Positions 7,573-15,614 of a stretch of 64,000 nucleotides of DNA are shown one piece after another. Position 1 is the first letter of the stretch; each line of letters starts with the position of its first letter. The notes under the pieces were generated by a model. It saw nothing but the letters and a program-made list of their open reading frames with translations. It did no database searches and was not told the origin of the DNA. The position numbers were made by a program, and so were the translations under genes. Origin of the DNA: Streptomyces sp. CB09001 (GTDB taxonomy: Bacteria; Actinomycetota; Actinomycetes; Streptomycetales; Streptomycetaceae); the NCBI RefSeq assembly GCF_003369795.1, contig NZ_CP026730.1, positions 6,749,001 to 6,813,000 on the forward strand, given 5' to 3'.

Positions 7573-9105
7573 ATGATAGTGCCTTTCAGCTTGTCCGACT
7601 TCATCGGCCGCGCCGCTCAGGTCTACGGCGATCGAGTGGGGGTGGTGGACGAGCCCGATCAGCCCGCGGCCTCACTCGGTGAGCTGACCTATACCCAGAT
7701 GCATACGCTTGCGGCTCGGCAGGCTGCCCAGCTCGACCGGCTCGGTATCGGCTTCGGTGAACGAGTCGCGATCGTGTCGCACAACTCCGCACGCCTGCTG
7801 ACGTCATTCTTCGGGGTCGCCGGCCATGGACGGGTGTTGGTGCCAGTGAACTTCCGGCTGCGCCCTGACGAGATCAGCCACATCGTCGCTCACTCGGGCG
7901 CCCGGATGCTGTTGATCGACCCCGAGCTGGACGAGGCGCTGGCCGGGGTCACCGCGGAACATCGGTTCGTCCTCGGTGACGACCAGCACCTCTACGCTCC
8001 GGCGGGGGCCGAGCCGAAGCCGTGGGCACCTGACGAGAACGCAACCGCCTGCATCAACTACACATCCGGCACGACGGCACGACCCAAGGGCGTCCAGCTG
8101 ACCCATCGCAACATCTGGACCAACGCGATGACGTTCGGACTTCACGCGGGTGTCAGCGACCGCGATGTCTACCTGCACACCCTGCCCATGTTCCACGTCA
8201 ACGGCTGGGGAATGCCCTTCACCACAGCGGGACTCGGCGTCACCCAGATTATGCTGCGCAAGGTCGACGGAGCGGAGATCCTCCGGCGCGTCGACAAGCA
8301 CGGCGTCACGTTCATGTGTGCAGCGCCCGCGGTGGTGGCCTCGATACTCGATGCCGCGGCGACCTGGGACGGCGAGGTCCCGGGCCGCGACCGGGTGCGG
8401 ATCATCGTGGCCGGGGCCCCACCGCCCACCCGGACCGTGGCCAGGGTGGAGGAGGAGCTCGGCTGGGAGTTCATCCAGCTCTACGGGCTGACCGAGACGT
8501 CGCCGTTGCTCACCATCAACCGCACCCGCGCCGAATGGGACGGGTTGTCGGCGGACGACCGGGCGCGCAAACTGGTCCGCGCCGGTGCTCCGGCGCTCGG
8601 CGTCTCCTTGTCCACGGCGCCCGACGGCGAGGTGCTCGCCCGCTCCAACACAGTGCTCGCGGGCTACTGGCAGCAGCCGGAGGCGTCAGCCCAGGTACTG
8701 GTCGACGGCTGGTTTCGCACCGGTGACGGTGGGGTCGTTGGCGAAGACGGGTACCTGACGATCACCGACCGAAGGAAAGATGTCATCATCACCGGCGGTG
8801 AGAACGTCTCGTCGATCGAGGTCGAGGATGTGATCTTCTCGCACCCCGCGGTCTCCGAGGTCGCGGTAATCGGGGTGCCCGACGAGAAATGGGGCGAGAC
8901 GATCAAGGCGCTCGTCGTGCTCGCGCCGGGGAAGGAGGTCACCGAGGCGGAGCTGATCGCCTGGTCCAAGGAGAGGGCGGCCGGCTTCAAAGCTCCTACT
9001 TCGGTCGAGTTCCGCGACGAACTCGCTCGCACGGCAACGGGGAAGCTCCAGAAGTTCAGGCTGCGTGCCCCCTACTGGGAGGGCCGCGAGCGCCAGGTCA
9101 ACTAG
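7573..9105 (+). CDS. AMP-dependent acyl-CoA synthetase/ligase
   Basis: A 510-aa ANL-superfamily acyl-CoA ligase of normal length. Motifs in order: the P-loop-like YTSGTTARPKG (about 165-175), YGLTETSPL (about 306-314), GWFRTGDGG, the hinge DRRKDVIITGGENVSS and the C-terminal catalytic Lys in RTATGKLQKF. It would activate a carboxylic acid to the CoA thioester with ATP. The ATG at 7573 follows a TAAGGAG ribosome-binding site. It is the last intact gene of the left-hand catabolic block; the DNA becomes degenerate just after its stop. The substrate could be medium-chain or aromatic, and the sequence does not decide this. Note RTGDGG where most family members have RTGDLG or RTGDIG. Confidence 0.88.
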   Translation: MIVPFSLSDFIGRAAQVYGDRVGVVDEPDQPAASLGELTYTQMHTLAARQAAQLDRLGIGFGERVAIVSHNSARLLTSFFGVAGHGRVLVPVNFRLRPDEISHIVAHSGARMLLIDPELDEALAGVTAEHRFVLGDDQHLYAPAGAEPKPWAPDENATACINYTSGTTARPKGVQLTHRNIWTNAMTFGLHAGVSDRDVYLHTLPMFHVNGWGMPFTTAGLGVTQIMLRKVDGAEILRRVDKHGVTFMCAAPAVVASILDAAATWDGEVPGRDRVRIIVAGAPPPTRTVARVEEELGWEFIQLYGLTETSPLLTINRTRAEWDGLSADDRARKLVRAGAPALGVSLSTAPDGEVLARSNTVLAGYWQQPEASAQVLVDGWFRTGDGGVVGEDGYLTITDRRKDVIITGGENVSSIEVEDVIFSHPAVSEVAVIGVPDEKWGETIKALVVLAPGKEVTEAELIAWSKERAAGFKAPTSVEFRDELARTATGKLQKFRLRAPYWEGRERQVN

Positions 9106-9360
9106 TGCGCTGAGCCAGAAATGGCGAGGCTGAGTCTATTTCAGGTTTCAGTGGTCGGCGGGTTGATTTGGGTGGGGTGGTCGGCGAGGGAGTTGACGAC
9201 CTCTTCGTACGGGACGGGTGCCATGGGGGAGCCCCCTCGTGTGGTGTGAAGCGGGCGGCTCGGGGGCCGATGTGTGTGAACGCCGCCCACCTGCTGGGGT
9301 GCTCGGGGCTGTCGTTTCTCGGCCTGATCACGGCCTCCGTGACGGCGGCCGCGAAGGCCC
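9106..9360 (+). other. Degenerate spacer at the edge of the catabolic block
   Basis: No supportable gene. On the minus strand a 27-codon frame starting at 9224 (MAPVPYEEVVNSLADHPTQ...) has a purine-rich upstream but nothing else to back it. Composition shifts here from the lower-GC left block to the very GC-rich backbone, so this is the likely junction of the two. Confidence 0.35.
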
Positions 9361-9890
9361 GTGGGCGGAACCGTCCGCCGCGCGTCTGCGTTCCGAAGAC
9401 GTGGCCGGCAGGGCCTGCTGGGACCGGCCGTCGACGAGGAGTACGGCGGTGGTGGCAGCGACGACTTCCGCCACAGCGCCGTCCTCATCGGGGAGTTCGC
9501 CCGCGCCGGCGCCTCCGGACTGGCCCCGAGCCTGCACAACGACATCGTCGGCCCCTACCTCACCCGGCTCGCCACCGAGGAACAGAAGCGGCGCCGGCTG
9601 CCCGGCTTCATCTCCGACGGCATCCTCGCCGACCTCGTCGTGATGGTCGCCCGCAGCACGCCCGAGGGCGGCAGCGCCGGGCAGAGCCTGCTCGTCGTCG
9701 AACGTGGCGCGGACGGCTTCGAACGAGGCCGCAACCTCGCCAAGATAGCCAGAAGGCCCAGGACACCGCCGAACTGTTCTTCAACGACGTACGCGTCCCC
9801 GAGGAGAACCTGCTCGGCGAGGAGAACCGCGCCGGCGTTCATCAGGGCGAGGTCGCCGGCGCCGGTCGTGAGCGTCAGCCAGTTCGGCCC
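9361..9890 (+). pseudogene. Acyl-CoA dehydrogenase remnant, frameshifted and truncated
   Basis: An internal slice of an acyl-CoA dehydrogenase. In one frame from about 9412 it reads GLLGPAVDEEYGGGG, then LAPSLHNDIVGPYL, ISDGILADLVVMVARS and SLLVVERGADGFERGRNLAKI. At about 9746 the frame is lost and resumes in another frame as KAQDTAELFFNDVRVPEENLLGEEN. The join AAGAT-AGCCAG, where the family would have an ATCGGCCAG-like codon run, indicates a one-base deletion. The N-terminal helices and the whole C-terminal FAD/catalytic-base half are missing, so it cannot be functional. It may be a relic of the same acyl-CoA pathway as the ligase or part of the older backbone. Confidence 0.8.
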
Positions 9891-10329
9891 CGCTCGGGCT
9901 CCGTGCCCCTGTGGCGCCACGAGGACGACCTGGGCACCTTCGTGGCGACCCCCGAGCACCGGCGGATCGTGCGTGCCTACCGTCACCGGGGCACCCTGCG
10001 CTCCGCGACCTGGCATGCGGACCGCTTCGACCCGGAAGCCGCGCAGCGGGCCGCGCGGTTCCTGATCGCGCGACGGGGTACCTCCGCCCCCCGTCGCCCG
10101 TCACCGACAGTGACCGTTTCTGATCGAGTCCGACCGGTCCTCGGCCATGCCGGAACGGTTGCGTATCCGGCTTATCGGTCTGTCGTACGAGGCCTCATAC
10201 CAGAGCGGGACGTTGTCCGAGGGACTTTGGCAACTGCCCACCGCACATGAGGGGCAGCCGACTACTGTCAGTGTCCGTCGGGCGACGTAGGGCCGACGGA
10301 CCAGTACACGGACCAGTACGAGGACACCG
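9891..10329 (+). other. Spacer upstream of the conservon
   Basis: About 440 nt without a clear gene. A short open stretch (9905-10120, reading WRHEDDLGTFVATPEHRRIVRAYRH) looks protein-like but has no start or stop context and may be another gene fragment. The last 80 nt before cvnA contain a short direct repeat GGACCAGTAC (twice, near 10299 and 10311) and presumably the conservon promoter. Confidence 0.35.
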
Positions 10330-12252
10330 ATGTCTCACCTCCGCGCCCCGGCCGCGCGAGCAGACCGCCGCGAGGGCGGGCGGCACGGCCGGCCGGCCCC
10401 ACGTACCACCGCCGCGCTGCCCGAGACCCACATACGGCCCCAACTCCTGAGGCTCGCCGTCCTGCCACCGGTCGCGGTCGCCCTCAGCGCCTGCGCGGTC
10501 GTCCTGTTCACCGTCCGGTCCACCGGCACCCGGCCCGGCCCGGTGCTGTGGGGCGTACTCGCGGGTGCGGTCTCGGTGACCGTCGCGGCCGTCGTCATCG
10601 CGGCCGTCGCCGCCGACCGTGCCGCGAGGTCCGTGCACGACCGGGTGGGAGCGCTGCGCCGCAGCACCGCGCGCCAGGAGGGCGACCTGCGCGCCGTCGT
10701 GGAGGCGTTGCGCCGGGGCGAGTCGCCGACCCCGCGCACACCCCGCGGCGGACCGCCGGACGACGCGGACGAGTTCGAACTGCTCGCCGCCGACCTCTCC
10801 CGCGCCCACGACGGCGCCGTCACCGCGGTGGTCCGCGCCGCCCAGCTCTCCAGCCAGGCGGGCAGCGAACAGAAGCTGGAGGTCTTCGTCAACCTCGCGC
10901 GCCGCCTGCAGTCCCTGGTGCACCGGGAGATCTCCATCCTGGACGAGCTGGAGAACGAGATCGAGGACCCCGACCTGCTCAAGGGCCTCTTCCACGTCGA
11001 CCACCTGGCCACCCGCATCCGGCGCCACGCCGAGAACCTCGCCGTGCTCGGCGGTGCCGTCTCCCGCCGTCAGTGGAGCAACCCGGTCGACATGACCGAG
11101 GTGCTGCGCTCGGCCATCGCCGAGGTCGAGCAGTACTCCCGGGTCCGGCTGGTCCCACCGATCAACGGCACCCTGCGCGGCCACGCGGTCGCCGACGTCA
11201 TCCATCTGCTGGCCGAACTCGTCGAGAACGCCACCCTGTTCTCCGCCCCGCAGACCCAGGTGCTGATGCGCGCCAACCTCGTCACCTCGGGCCTCGCCGT
11301 CGAGGTCGAGGACCGCGGACTGGGCATGCCGGTCGGCGAGCAGGACCGGATGAACGCCCTGCTCGCCGACCCCGACCAGGTCAACGTGGCCCGCCTGCTC
11401 GCGGACGGGCGCATCGGACTGTTCGTCGTCTCCCAGCTCGCCAAGCGGCACGGGATCACCGTGCGGCTGCAGACCAACATCTACGGCGGTGTCCAGGCCG
11501 TCCTGGTCGTGCCGCAGGCCCTGCTCGGTCCGGAGCCGGACGCGCTCCCCAGGGGTGCCGCCCACCCGGCCCAGGTCACCGGTGCCCGACCGGTGACCGT
11601 GGTGCCGCCCCGGCAGCAGCCGCGGGCCGTGTCGCCCGCGCTGCCGCAGGTTCGGGACGTGTCCGCCACCGCGCACGTACCGTCCCCGGACGTACCGGCC
11701 TATGACGCCCCGGCCTTCGACGCCCCGGCCTTCGACGCCCCGGCCTTCGACACGCCGGCCTTCGACACACCCGCTCCGGCCGCACCGTCGCCGGTCGTCC
11801 CGGCTCCCGCCCCGCCCCCGCCCGCTCCCGTTACCGCTTCCGAGGCGCCCGGCCCGGTCGAGGCCCGCAGGGCCGACGGCGAACCCGTGCCGCTGCCCGT
11901 GCGCGGCACGCACCGGAACCGGCCCACCCCGGCCGCCGCCGTGCCCGGTGTGCGGCCCGAGGACCGGGGCGTCCTCGCCGAACACGCGGCCACCCCGCCC
12001 GTCCCGCGGCACAGCGTGGTGCGCGGCACCATGGGGAAACCCCAACTGCCGCGCCGCCGTGCCCAGGAGCACATCGCGCCCCAGTTGCGCGGTGGCCCCG
12101 CACCCCGCCAGGAAACCGAGCAGTACACGGGGCACGACCCGGGCCTGATGGCCGCCTTCCAGCGCGGCGTCGGCCTCGCCGAGGCCCAGCAGCACAGCGA
12201 ATCCGCGCCCCTGACACCGGCCCACGGCGATACGGGTGCGACACCCGAATGA
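10330..12252 (+). CDS. cvnA: Conservon sensor histidine-kinase-like protein CvnA
   Basis: A 640-aa membrane sensor kinase-like protein, first gene of a conservon. Two transmembrane helices lie near residues 41-61 and 72-95, followed by a HAMP/coiled linker. A dimerisation-like region comes next (SSQAGSEQKLEVFVNLARRLQSLVHREI as a span, about 175-205), then the ATPase domain with N-box ELVENAT, G1 VEDRGLGMP and G2 GRIGLFVVSQLAKRHGI. It lacks a clear phospho-acceptor His, as is usual for CvnA (nitrate-sensor-like kinases). The C-terminal third is a Pro/Ala-rich disordered tail with tandem PAFDA/PAFDT pentapeptides. ATG at 10330. It is known to work at the membrane with CvnB, CvnC and CvnD in a G-protein-like relay. 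Confidence 0.92.
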   Translation: MSHLRAPAARADRREGGRHGRPAPRTTAALPETHIRPQLLRLAVLPPVAVALSACAVVLFTVRSTGTRPGPVLWGVLAGAVSVTVAAVVIAAVAADRAARSVHDRVGALRRSTARQEGDLRAVVEALRRGESPTPRTPRGGPPDDADEFELLAADLSRAHDGAVTAVVRAAQLSSQAGSEQKLEVFVNLARRLQSLVHREISILDELENEIEDPDLLKGLFHVDHLATRIRRHAENLAVLGGAVSRRQWSNPVDMTEVLRSAIAEVEQYSRVRLVPPINGTLRGHAVADVIHLLAELVENATLFSAPQTQVLMRANLVTSGLAVEVEDRGLGMPVGEQDRMNALLADPDQVNVARLLADGRIGLFVVSQLAKRHGITVRLQTNIYGGVQAVLVVPQALLGPEPDALPRGAAHPAQVTGARPVTVVPPRQQPRAVSPALPQVRDVSATAHVPSPDVPAYDAPAFDAPAFDAPAFDTPAFDTPAPAAPSPVVPAPAPPPPAPVTASEAPGPVEARRADGEPVPLPVRGTHRNRPTPAAAVPGVRPEDRGVLAEHAATPPVPRHSVVRGTMGKPQLPRRRAQEHIAPQLRGGPAPRQETEQYTGHDPGLMAAFQRGVGLAEAQQHSESAPLTPAHGDTGATPE

Positions 12253-12356
12253 CCCTCCGCACGACCCCCCCCACCCGGACGACCACCCCCATGACCACCC
12301 TCACCCCCACGACCAGCGCTCCCGCAGACCTTCGTACCCCAAGGAGTCGATCCACC

Positions 12357-12791
12357 ATGGCGAGCGATGCGCCGACCGGCCAAGTGTCCGACCTCGACTG
12401 GCTGATGAGCGGCCTCGTCCAGCGTGTGCCGCACACCAGCAGCGCGGTGCTCCTGTCCGCCGACGGACTGGTGAAGTCCGTCCACGGACTCGACGCCGAC
12501 AGCGCCGACCACATGGCGGCCCTGGCCTCCGGCCTGTACTCCCTCGGCCGCAGCGCCGGTGTCCGCTTCGGCGACGGCGGGGACGTGCGGCAGGTCGTCG
12601 TCGAACTCGACTCGACCCTGCTCTTCGTCACCACCGCGGGCTCCGGCACCTGCCTCGCCGTGCTGGCCGGCCGCGAAGCCGACGCGGCGGTCCTCGGCTA
12701 CGAGATGGCGATGCTCGTCAAGAGCGTCCGCCCCTACCTGGCCACCGCGCCCCGGCAGCACGCCGTCGAACCCCCGGCGATGAGGCCTTGA
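12357..12791 (+). CDS. cvnB: Roadblock/LC7 domain protein CvnB
   Basis: A 144-aa roadblock/LC7-fold protein. It begins with LDWLMSGLVQRVPHTSSAVLLSADG, continues with a GLYSLGRSAGVRFGDGGDVRQVVVEL span and ends after an AVLGYEMAMLVKSVRPYL helix. The frame is open back to 12249 (ATGA overlap with cvnA), but the ATG at 12357 has the clear AAGGAG ribosome-binding site and gives the normal family length, so I choose it. CvnB proteins bind the CvnD GTPase and are thought to act as its regulator, like MglB with MglA. It sits directly downstream of cvnA in the same operon. Confidence 0.9.
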   Translation: MASDAPTGQVSDLDWLMSGLVQRVPHTSSAVLLSADGLVKSVHGLDADSADHMAALASGLYSLGRSAGVRFGDGGDVRQVVVELDSTLLFVTTAGSGTCLAVLAGREADAAVLGYEMAMLVKSVRPYLATAPRQHAVEPPAMRP

Positions 12792-13168
12792 CGGTGGCCG
12801 CGGTTGGCGACGGGCCCTGGCTCGACGACGCCGCCGGACGGCTGGTGCGCCCCTTCACCGTCAGCAACGGCCGTACCCGGCCCACCGTCGCGCTCGACCT
12901 GATGTCCCAGGTCATGGCCACCGGGGCGACCCCCCTCGGCTACCTCGGACCCGAGCACACCCAGGCACTCGACCTGTGCCGGGGGCCCCTCCCGGTCGCC
13001 GAACTCGCCGCCCACCTGCGGCTTCCGGTGGCGGTCACCAAGGTGCTGCTCTCGGACCTCGTCGACTGCGGCGCGCTGACCACCAAACCCCCCGCCGCGT
13101 TCCACCACCACCCCACGGACCGGGCCCTTCTGGAGGCAGTGCTCGATGGACTACGACGACAGCTCTGA
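12788..13168 (+). CDS. cvnC: DUF742 protein CvnC
   Basis: A DUF742 protein of about 126 aa. The diagnostic blocks are GRLVRPFTVSNGRTRPTVALDLMSQV (span, residues about 15-40) and the winged-helix-like PVAELAAHLRLPVAVTKVLLSDLVDCGAL. A TTG at 12788 overlaps the cvnB stop and a GTG lies at 12794; either could be the start, and no ATG fits. Its 3' end overlaps cvnD by 23 nt, the usual conservon arrangement implying translational coupling. The biochemical role of CvnC is not settled; it is presumed to link the roadblock/GTPase pair to the kinase-like protein. Confidence 0.88.
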   Translation: MTVAAVGDGPWLDDAAGRLVRPFTVSNGRTRPTVALDLMSQVMATGATPLGYLGPEHTQALDLCRGPLPVAELAAHLRLPVAVTKVLLSDLVDCGALTTKPPAAFHHHPTDRALLEAVLDGLRRQL

Positions 13169-13775
13169 CTACGCGCACGGCGAAGGCGCCGACCCGTTCC
13201 CCACCGCCCTGAAGATCCTCGTGGCGGGCGGATTCGGCGTCGGCAAGACGACCTTCGTCGGCGCGGTCAGCGAGATCGCGCCGCTGAGCACGGAGGAACT
13301 GCTCACCACGGTCAGCGCCGCGACCGACAACCTCGACGGAATCGAGAACAAACTCGAAACGACCGTGGCCATGGACTTCGGCCGCCTCACCCTCGACCCG
13401 GAACACGTCCTGTACCTGTTCGGGACACCCGGCCAGGAACGCTTCTGGTTCATGTGGGACGAGCTGTGCGAGGGCGCGCTCGGGGCGGTGATCATCGCCG
13501 ACACCCGCCGCCTGGAGGAGTCCTTCGCCGCTGTCGACTTCTTCGAGGAACGGGGACTGGGCTTCGTCGTCGCGATCAACCAGTTCGACGGCGGTTACCG
13601 CTACGACCCCGAGGAGGTGCGCGCGGCCATGGACCTGCACCCCGAGATCCCGATCGTGCGCTGCGACGCCCGGATCTCCAGCTCCGGCGTACAGACGCTG
13701 CTCACCCTCGTACGCCACCTCATCGACCACACCCCGGCCCCGGCATCGGGCTTCGGCGCCGGAGTCCGCCCATGA
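13146..13775 (+). CDS. cvnD: Small GTPase-like ATP/GTP-binding protein CvnD
   Basis: A 209-aa P-loop GTPase-like protein, the effector of the conservon. The Walker A is GGFGVGKTTFVGA (about residues 22-34). The switch II-like segment is FGTPGQERFWFMWDEL, where DxxG is replaced by GTPG as in other CvnD proteins. The guanine-specificity motif reads NQFD in VVAINQFDGG. The ATG at 13146 lies inside the end of cvnC. Conservon GTPases associate with the membrane through the partner proteins and influence development and antibiotic production in Streptomyces. The gene following it starts in a 4-nt ATGA overlap, which suggests a fifth operon member. Confidence 0.92.
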   Translation: MDYDDSSDYAHGEGADPFPTALKILVAGGFGVGKTTFVGAVSEIAPLSTEELLTTVSAATDNLDGIENKLETTVAMDFGRLTLDPEHVLYLFGTPGQERFWFMWDELCEGALGAVIIADTRRLEESFAAVDFFEERGLGFVVAINQFDGGYRYDPEEVRAAMDLHPEIPIVRCDARISSSGVQTLLTLVRHLIDHTPAPASGFGAGVRP

Positions 13776-14347
13776 GCTACGACCCACCGCGCCCGGCCGG
13801 ACGTCTGCTGCTCACCCCCGAGGACCGGGAGGCCCCCACCCGGGTACGGCGGCTGCGCCGGCTCGGCCTGGCGGAACGCGCCGACCCGGCCCTCGACGCC
13901 TTCGCCGCCCGCCTCGCCGGCCTCGCCGAGGCGCCGTACGCGATGGTCAACTTCCTGGTCGAGGGCGGGCAGTTCTTCGCCGGACTGCGGGTGCCGGAGG
14001 TCCCGCCGGTGACGCGGGGCGACGGGACCAGCCCCGAGTTCGGCCGGGTCCAGCCCCGCGACCACGGCTTCTGCCCCCACGTGGTGGTCCGCCGCAAGGC
14101 GCTGGTCCTGGAGGACGTGCGCGACTACCCGCGCTTCGCGGGCAACCCCGTCGTCGACGCGTTCGGCATCCGCTCCTACCTGGGCGCCCCGCTCATCGAC
14201 AGCACCGGGACGGTGCTGGGCACCGTGTCCGCCGCCGACGTACAGCCCCGGACCTGGGGGACCGCGGGCCTGGCCACGATCAAGTCGACGGCGGCCGACC
14301 TCGTACGGCGCATCGAGCGCAGCGCGGAGGACGGGCTCCCGCTGTGA
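13772..14347 (+). CDS. GAF-domain protein coupled to the conservon
   Basis: A 191-aa cytoplasmic protein made almost entirely of one GAF domain: ALDAFAARLAGLAEAPYAMVNFL (N-terminal helix and first strand), RDHGFCPHVVVRRKALVLEDV, YLGAPLIDSTGTVLGTVSAADV and a C-terminal helix. The Cys of HGFCPH is a conserved position in FGFC-type GAF proteins and could bind a small ligand, haem or metal. The ATG overlaps the cvnD stop (ATGA), so it is co-translated with the conservon. Conservons often carry an extra downstream gene (for example a cytochrome P450); here it is a probable ligand sensor. No output domain is present. Confidence 0.82.
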   Translation: MSYDPPRPAGRLLLTPEDREAPTRVRRLRRLGLAERADPALDAFAARLAGLAEAPYAMVNFLVEGGQFFAGLRVPEVPPVTRGDGTSPEFGRVQPRDHGFCPHVVVRRKALVLEDVRDYPRFAGNPVVDAFGIRSYLGAPLIDSTGTVLGTVSAADVQPRTWGTAGLATIKSTAADLVRRIERSAEDGLPL

Positions 14348-14546
14348 GCGGCGGCGCTCCCTCGCCGGGCGTACGCGGACCCTCGCCGGGCGCGTGAAGG
14401 AAAGCTGCGGCCGGGCTTAAGAAAGGCTCGATGGACGGGGGCGGTCCCGTACGGCAGATTGCTGTGCGATTCCCCTCCCCTTCCCGGACGCGGGCCGCCT
14501 CGGCATGCCCACCGCCGGGACCTCACCCCCGTCAGGAGCCGTAGCG
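14348..14546 (+). promoter_or_regulatory. Intergenic region upstream of tdh
   Basis: About 200 nt without a gene between the GAF gene and tdh. It must hold the tdh-kbl promoter. GTCAGGAGCC just before the TTG start is the ribosome-binding site. I see no strong palindrome. Confidence 0.4.
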
Positions 14547-15575
14547 TTGAAGGCGCTGGTCAAGGAGAAGGCGGAGCCCGGCCTGTGGCTCGCGGACATC
14601 CCGGAGCCCACCATCGGGTCCGGTGACGTACTCATCAAGGTGCTGCGCACCGGCATCTGCGGCACCGACCTGCACATCCGGGCCTGGGACGGCTGGGCGC
14701 AGCAGGCCATCCGCACCCCGCTCGTCGTCGGTCACGAGTTCGTCGGCGAGGTCGTCGAGACCGGGCGCGACGTCACCGACATCAAGGCCGGCGACCGCGT
14801 CAGCGGCGAGGGCCACCTGGTCTGCGGCAAGTGCCGCAACTGCCTGGCCGGCCGGCGCCACCTGTGCCGCGCCACCGTCGGCCTCGGCGTCGGCCGGGAC
14901 GGGGCGTTCGCCGAGTACGTGGCCCTGCCCGCGTCCAACGTCTGGGTGCACCGGGTCCCCGTCGACCTCGACGTGGCCGCGATCTTCGACCCGTTCGGCA
15001 ACGCCGTGCACACCGCGCTGTCCTTCCCGCTGGTCGGCGAGGACGTCCTCATCACCGGCGCCGGACCGATCGGGCTGATGGCCGCCGCCGTGGCCCGGCA
15101 TGCCGGTGCCCGCAACGTCGTCATCACGGACGTGAGCGAGGAGCGGCTGGAACTGGCCCGCAAGGTCGGCGTCAGCCTCGCCCTGAACGTCTCGGACGCC
15201 ACCATCGCCGACGGACAGCGCGCGCTGGGCCTGCGCGAGGGCTTCGACATCGGGCTGGAGATGTCCGGCCGCCCCGAGGCCATGCGCGACATGATCGCCA
15301 ACATGACGCACGGCGGCCGGATCGCCATGCTCGGCCTGCCCGCCGAGGAGTTCCCGGTCGACTGGGCCCGCGTCGTCACCTCCATGATCACCGTCAAGGG
15401 CATCTACGGCCGCGAGATGTTCGAGACCTGGTACGCCATGTCCGTGCTGCTCGAAGGCGGCCTCGACCTCGCCCCGGTGATCACCGGCCGGTACTCCCAC
15501 CGCGACTTCGAGGCCGCGTTCGCCGACGCCGCGAGCGGCCGCGGCGGCAAGGTCATCCTCGACTGGACCGCGTAA
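14547..15575 (+). CDS. tdh: L-threonine 3-dehydrogenase
   Basis: A 342-aa zinc-dependent medium-chain dehydrogenase that oxidises L-threonine to 2-amino-3-ketobutyrate with NAD+. Seen: TGICGTDLHI (catalytic zinc Cys), GHEFVGEVVE, the structural-zinc cluster CGKCRNCLAGRRHLC, the Rossmann motif GAGPIGLMAA and GHEF-linked catalytic positions. Start: the true N-terminus of this family is MKALVKEKAEPGLWL, which corresponds to the TTG at 14547 behind an AGGAG site; the ATG at 14505 would add 14 unrelated residues. It is followed 39 nt later by kbl, the next enzyme of the pathway. The identification is very secure. Confidence 0.95.
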   Translation: MKALVKEKAEPGLWLADIPEPTIGSGDVLIKVLRTGICGTDLHIRAWDGWAQQAIRTPLVVGHEFVGEVVETGRDVTDIKAGDRVSGEGHLVCGKCRNCLAGRRHLCRATVGLGVGRDGAFAEYVALPASNVWVHRVPVDLDVAAIFDPFGNAVHTALSFPLVGEDVLITGAGPIGLMAAAVARHAGARNVVITDVSEERLELARKVGVSLALNVSDATIADGQRALGLREGFDIGLEMSGRPEAMRDMIANMTHGGRIAMLGLPAEEFPVDWARVVTSMITVKGIYGREMFETWYAMSVLLEGGLDLAPVITGRYSHRDFEAAFADAASGRGGKVILDWTA

Positions 15576-15614
15576 GCCAACCCCGCAACTCCCGTATCTC
15601 CAGGAGCTTCTGAG

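Noticed and set aside
9141..9224. 27-codon minus-strand frame starting MAPVPYEEV
   Set aside because: Too short and without a partner, family or clean RBS; likely chance in the degenerate boundary.
10195..12225. 676-codon minus-strand frame opposite cvnA
   Set aside because: Antisense shadow; cvnA has intact kinase motifs on the plus strand.
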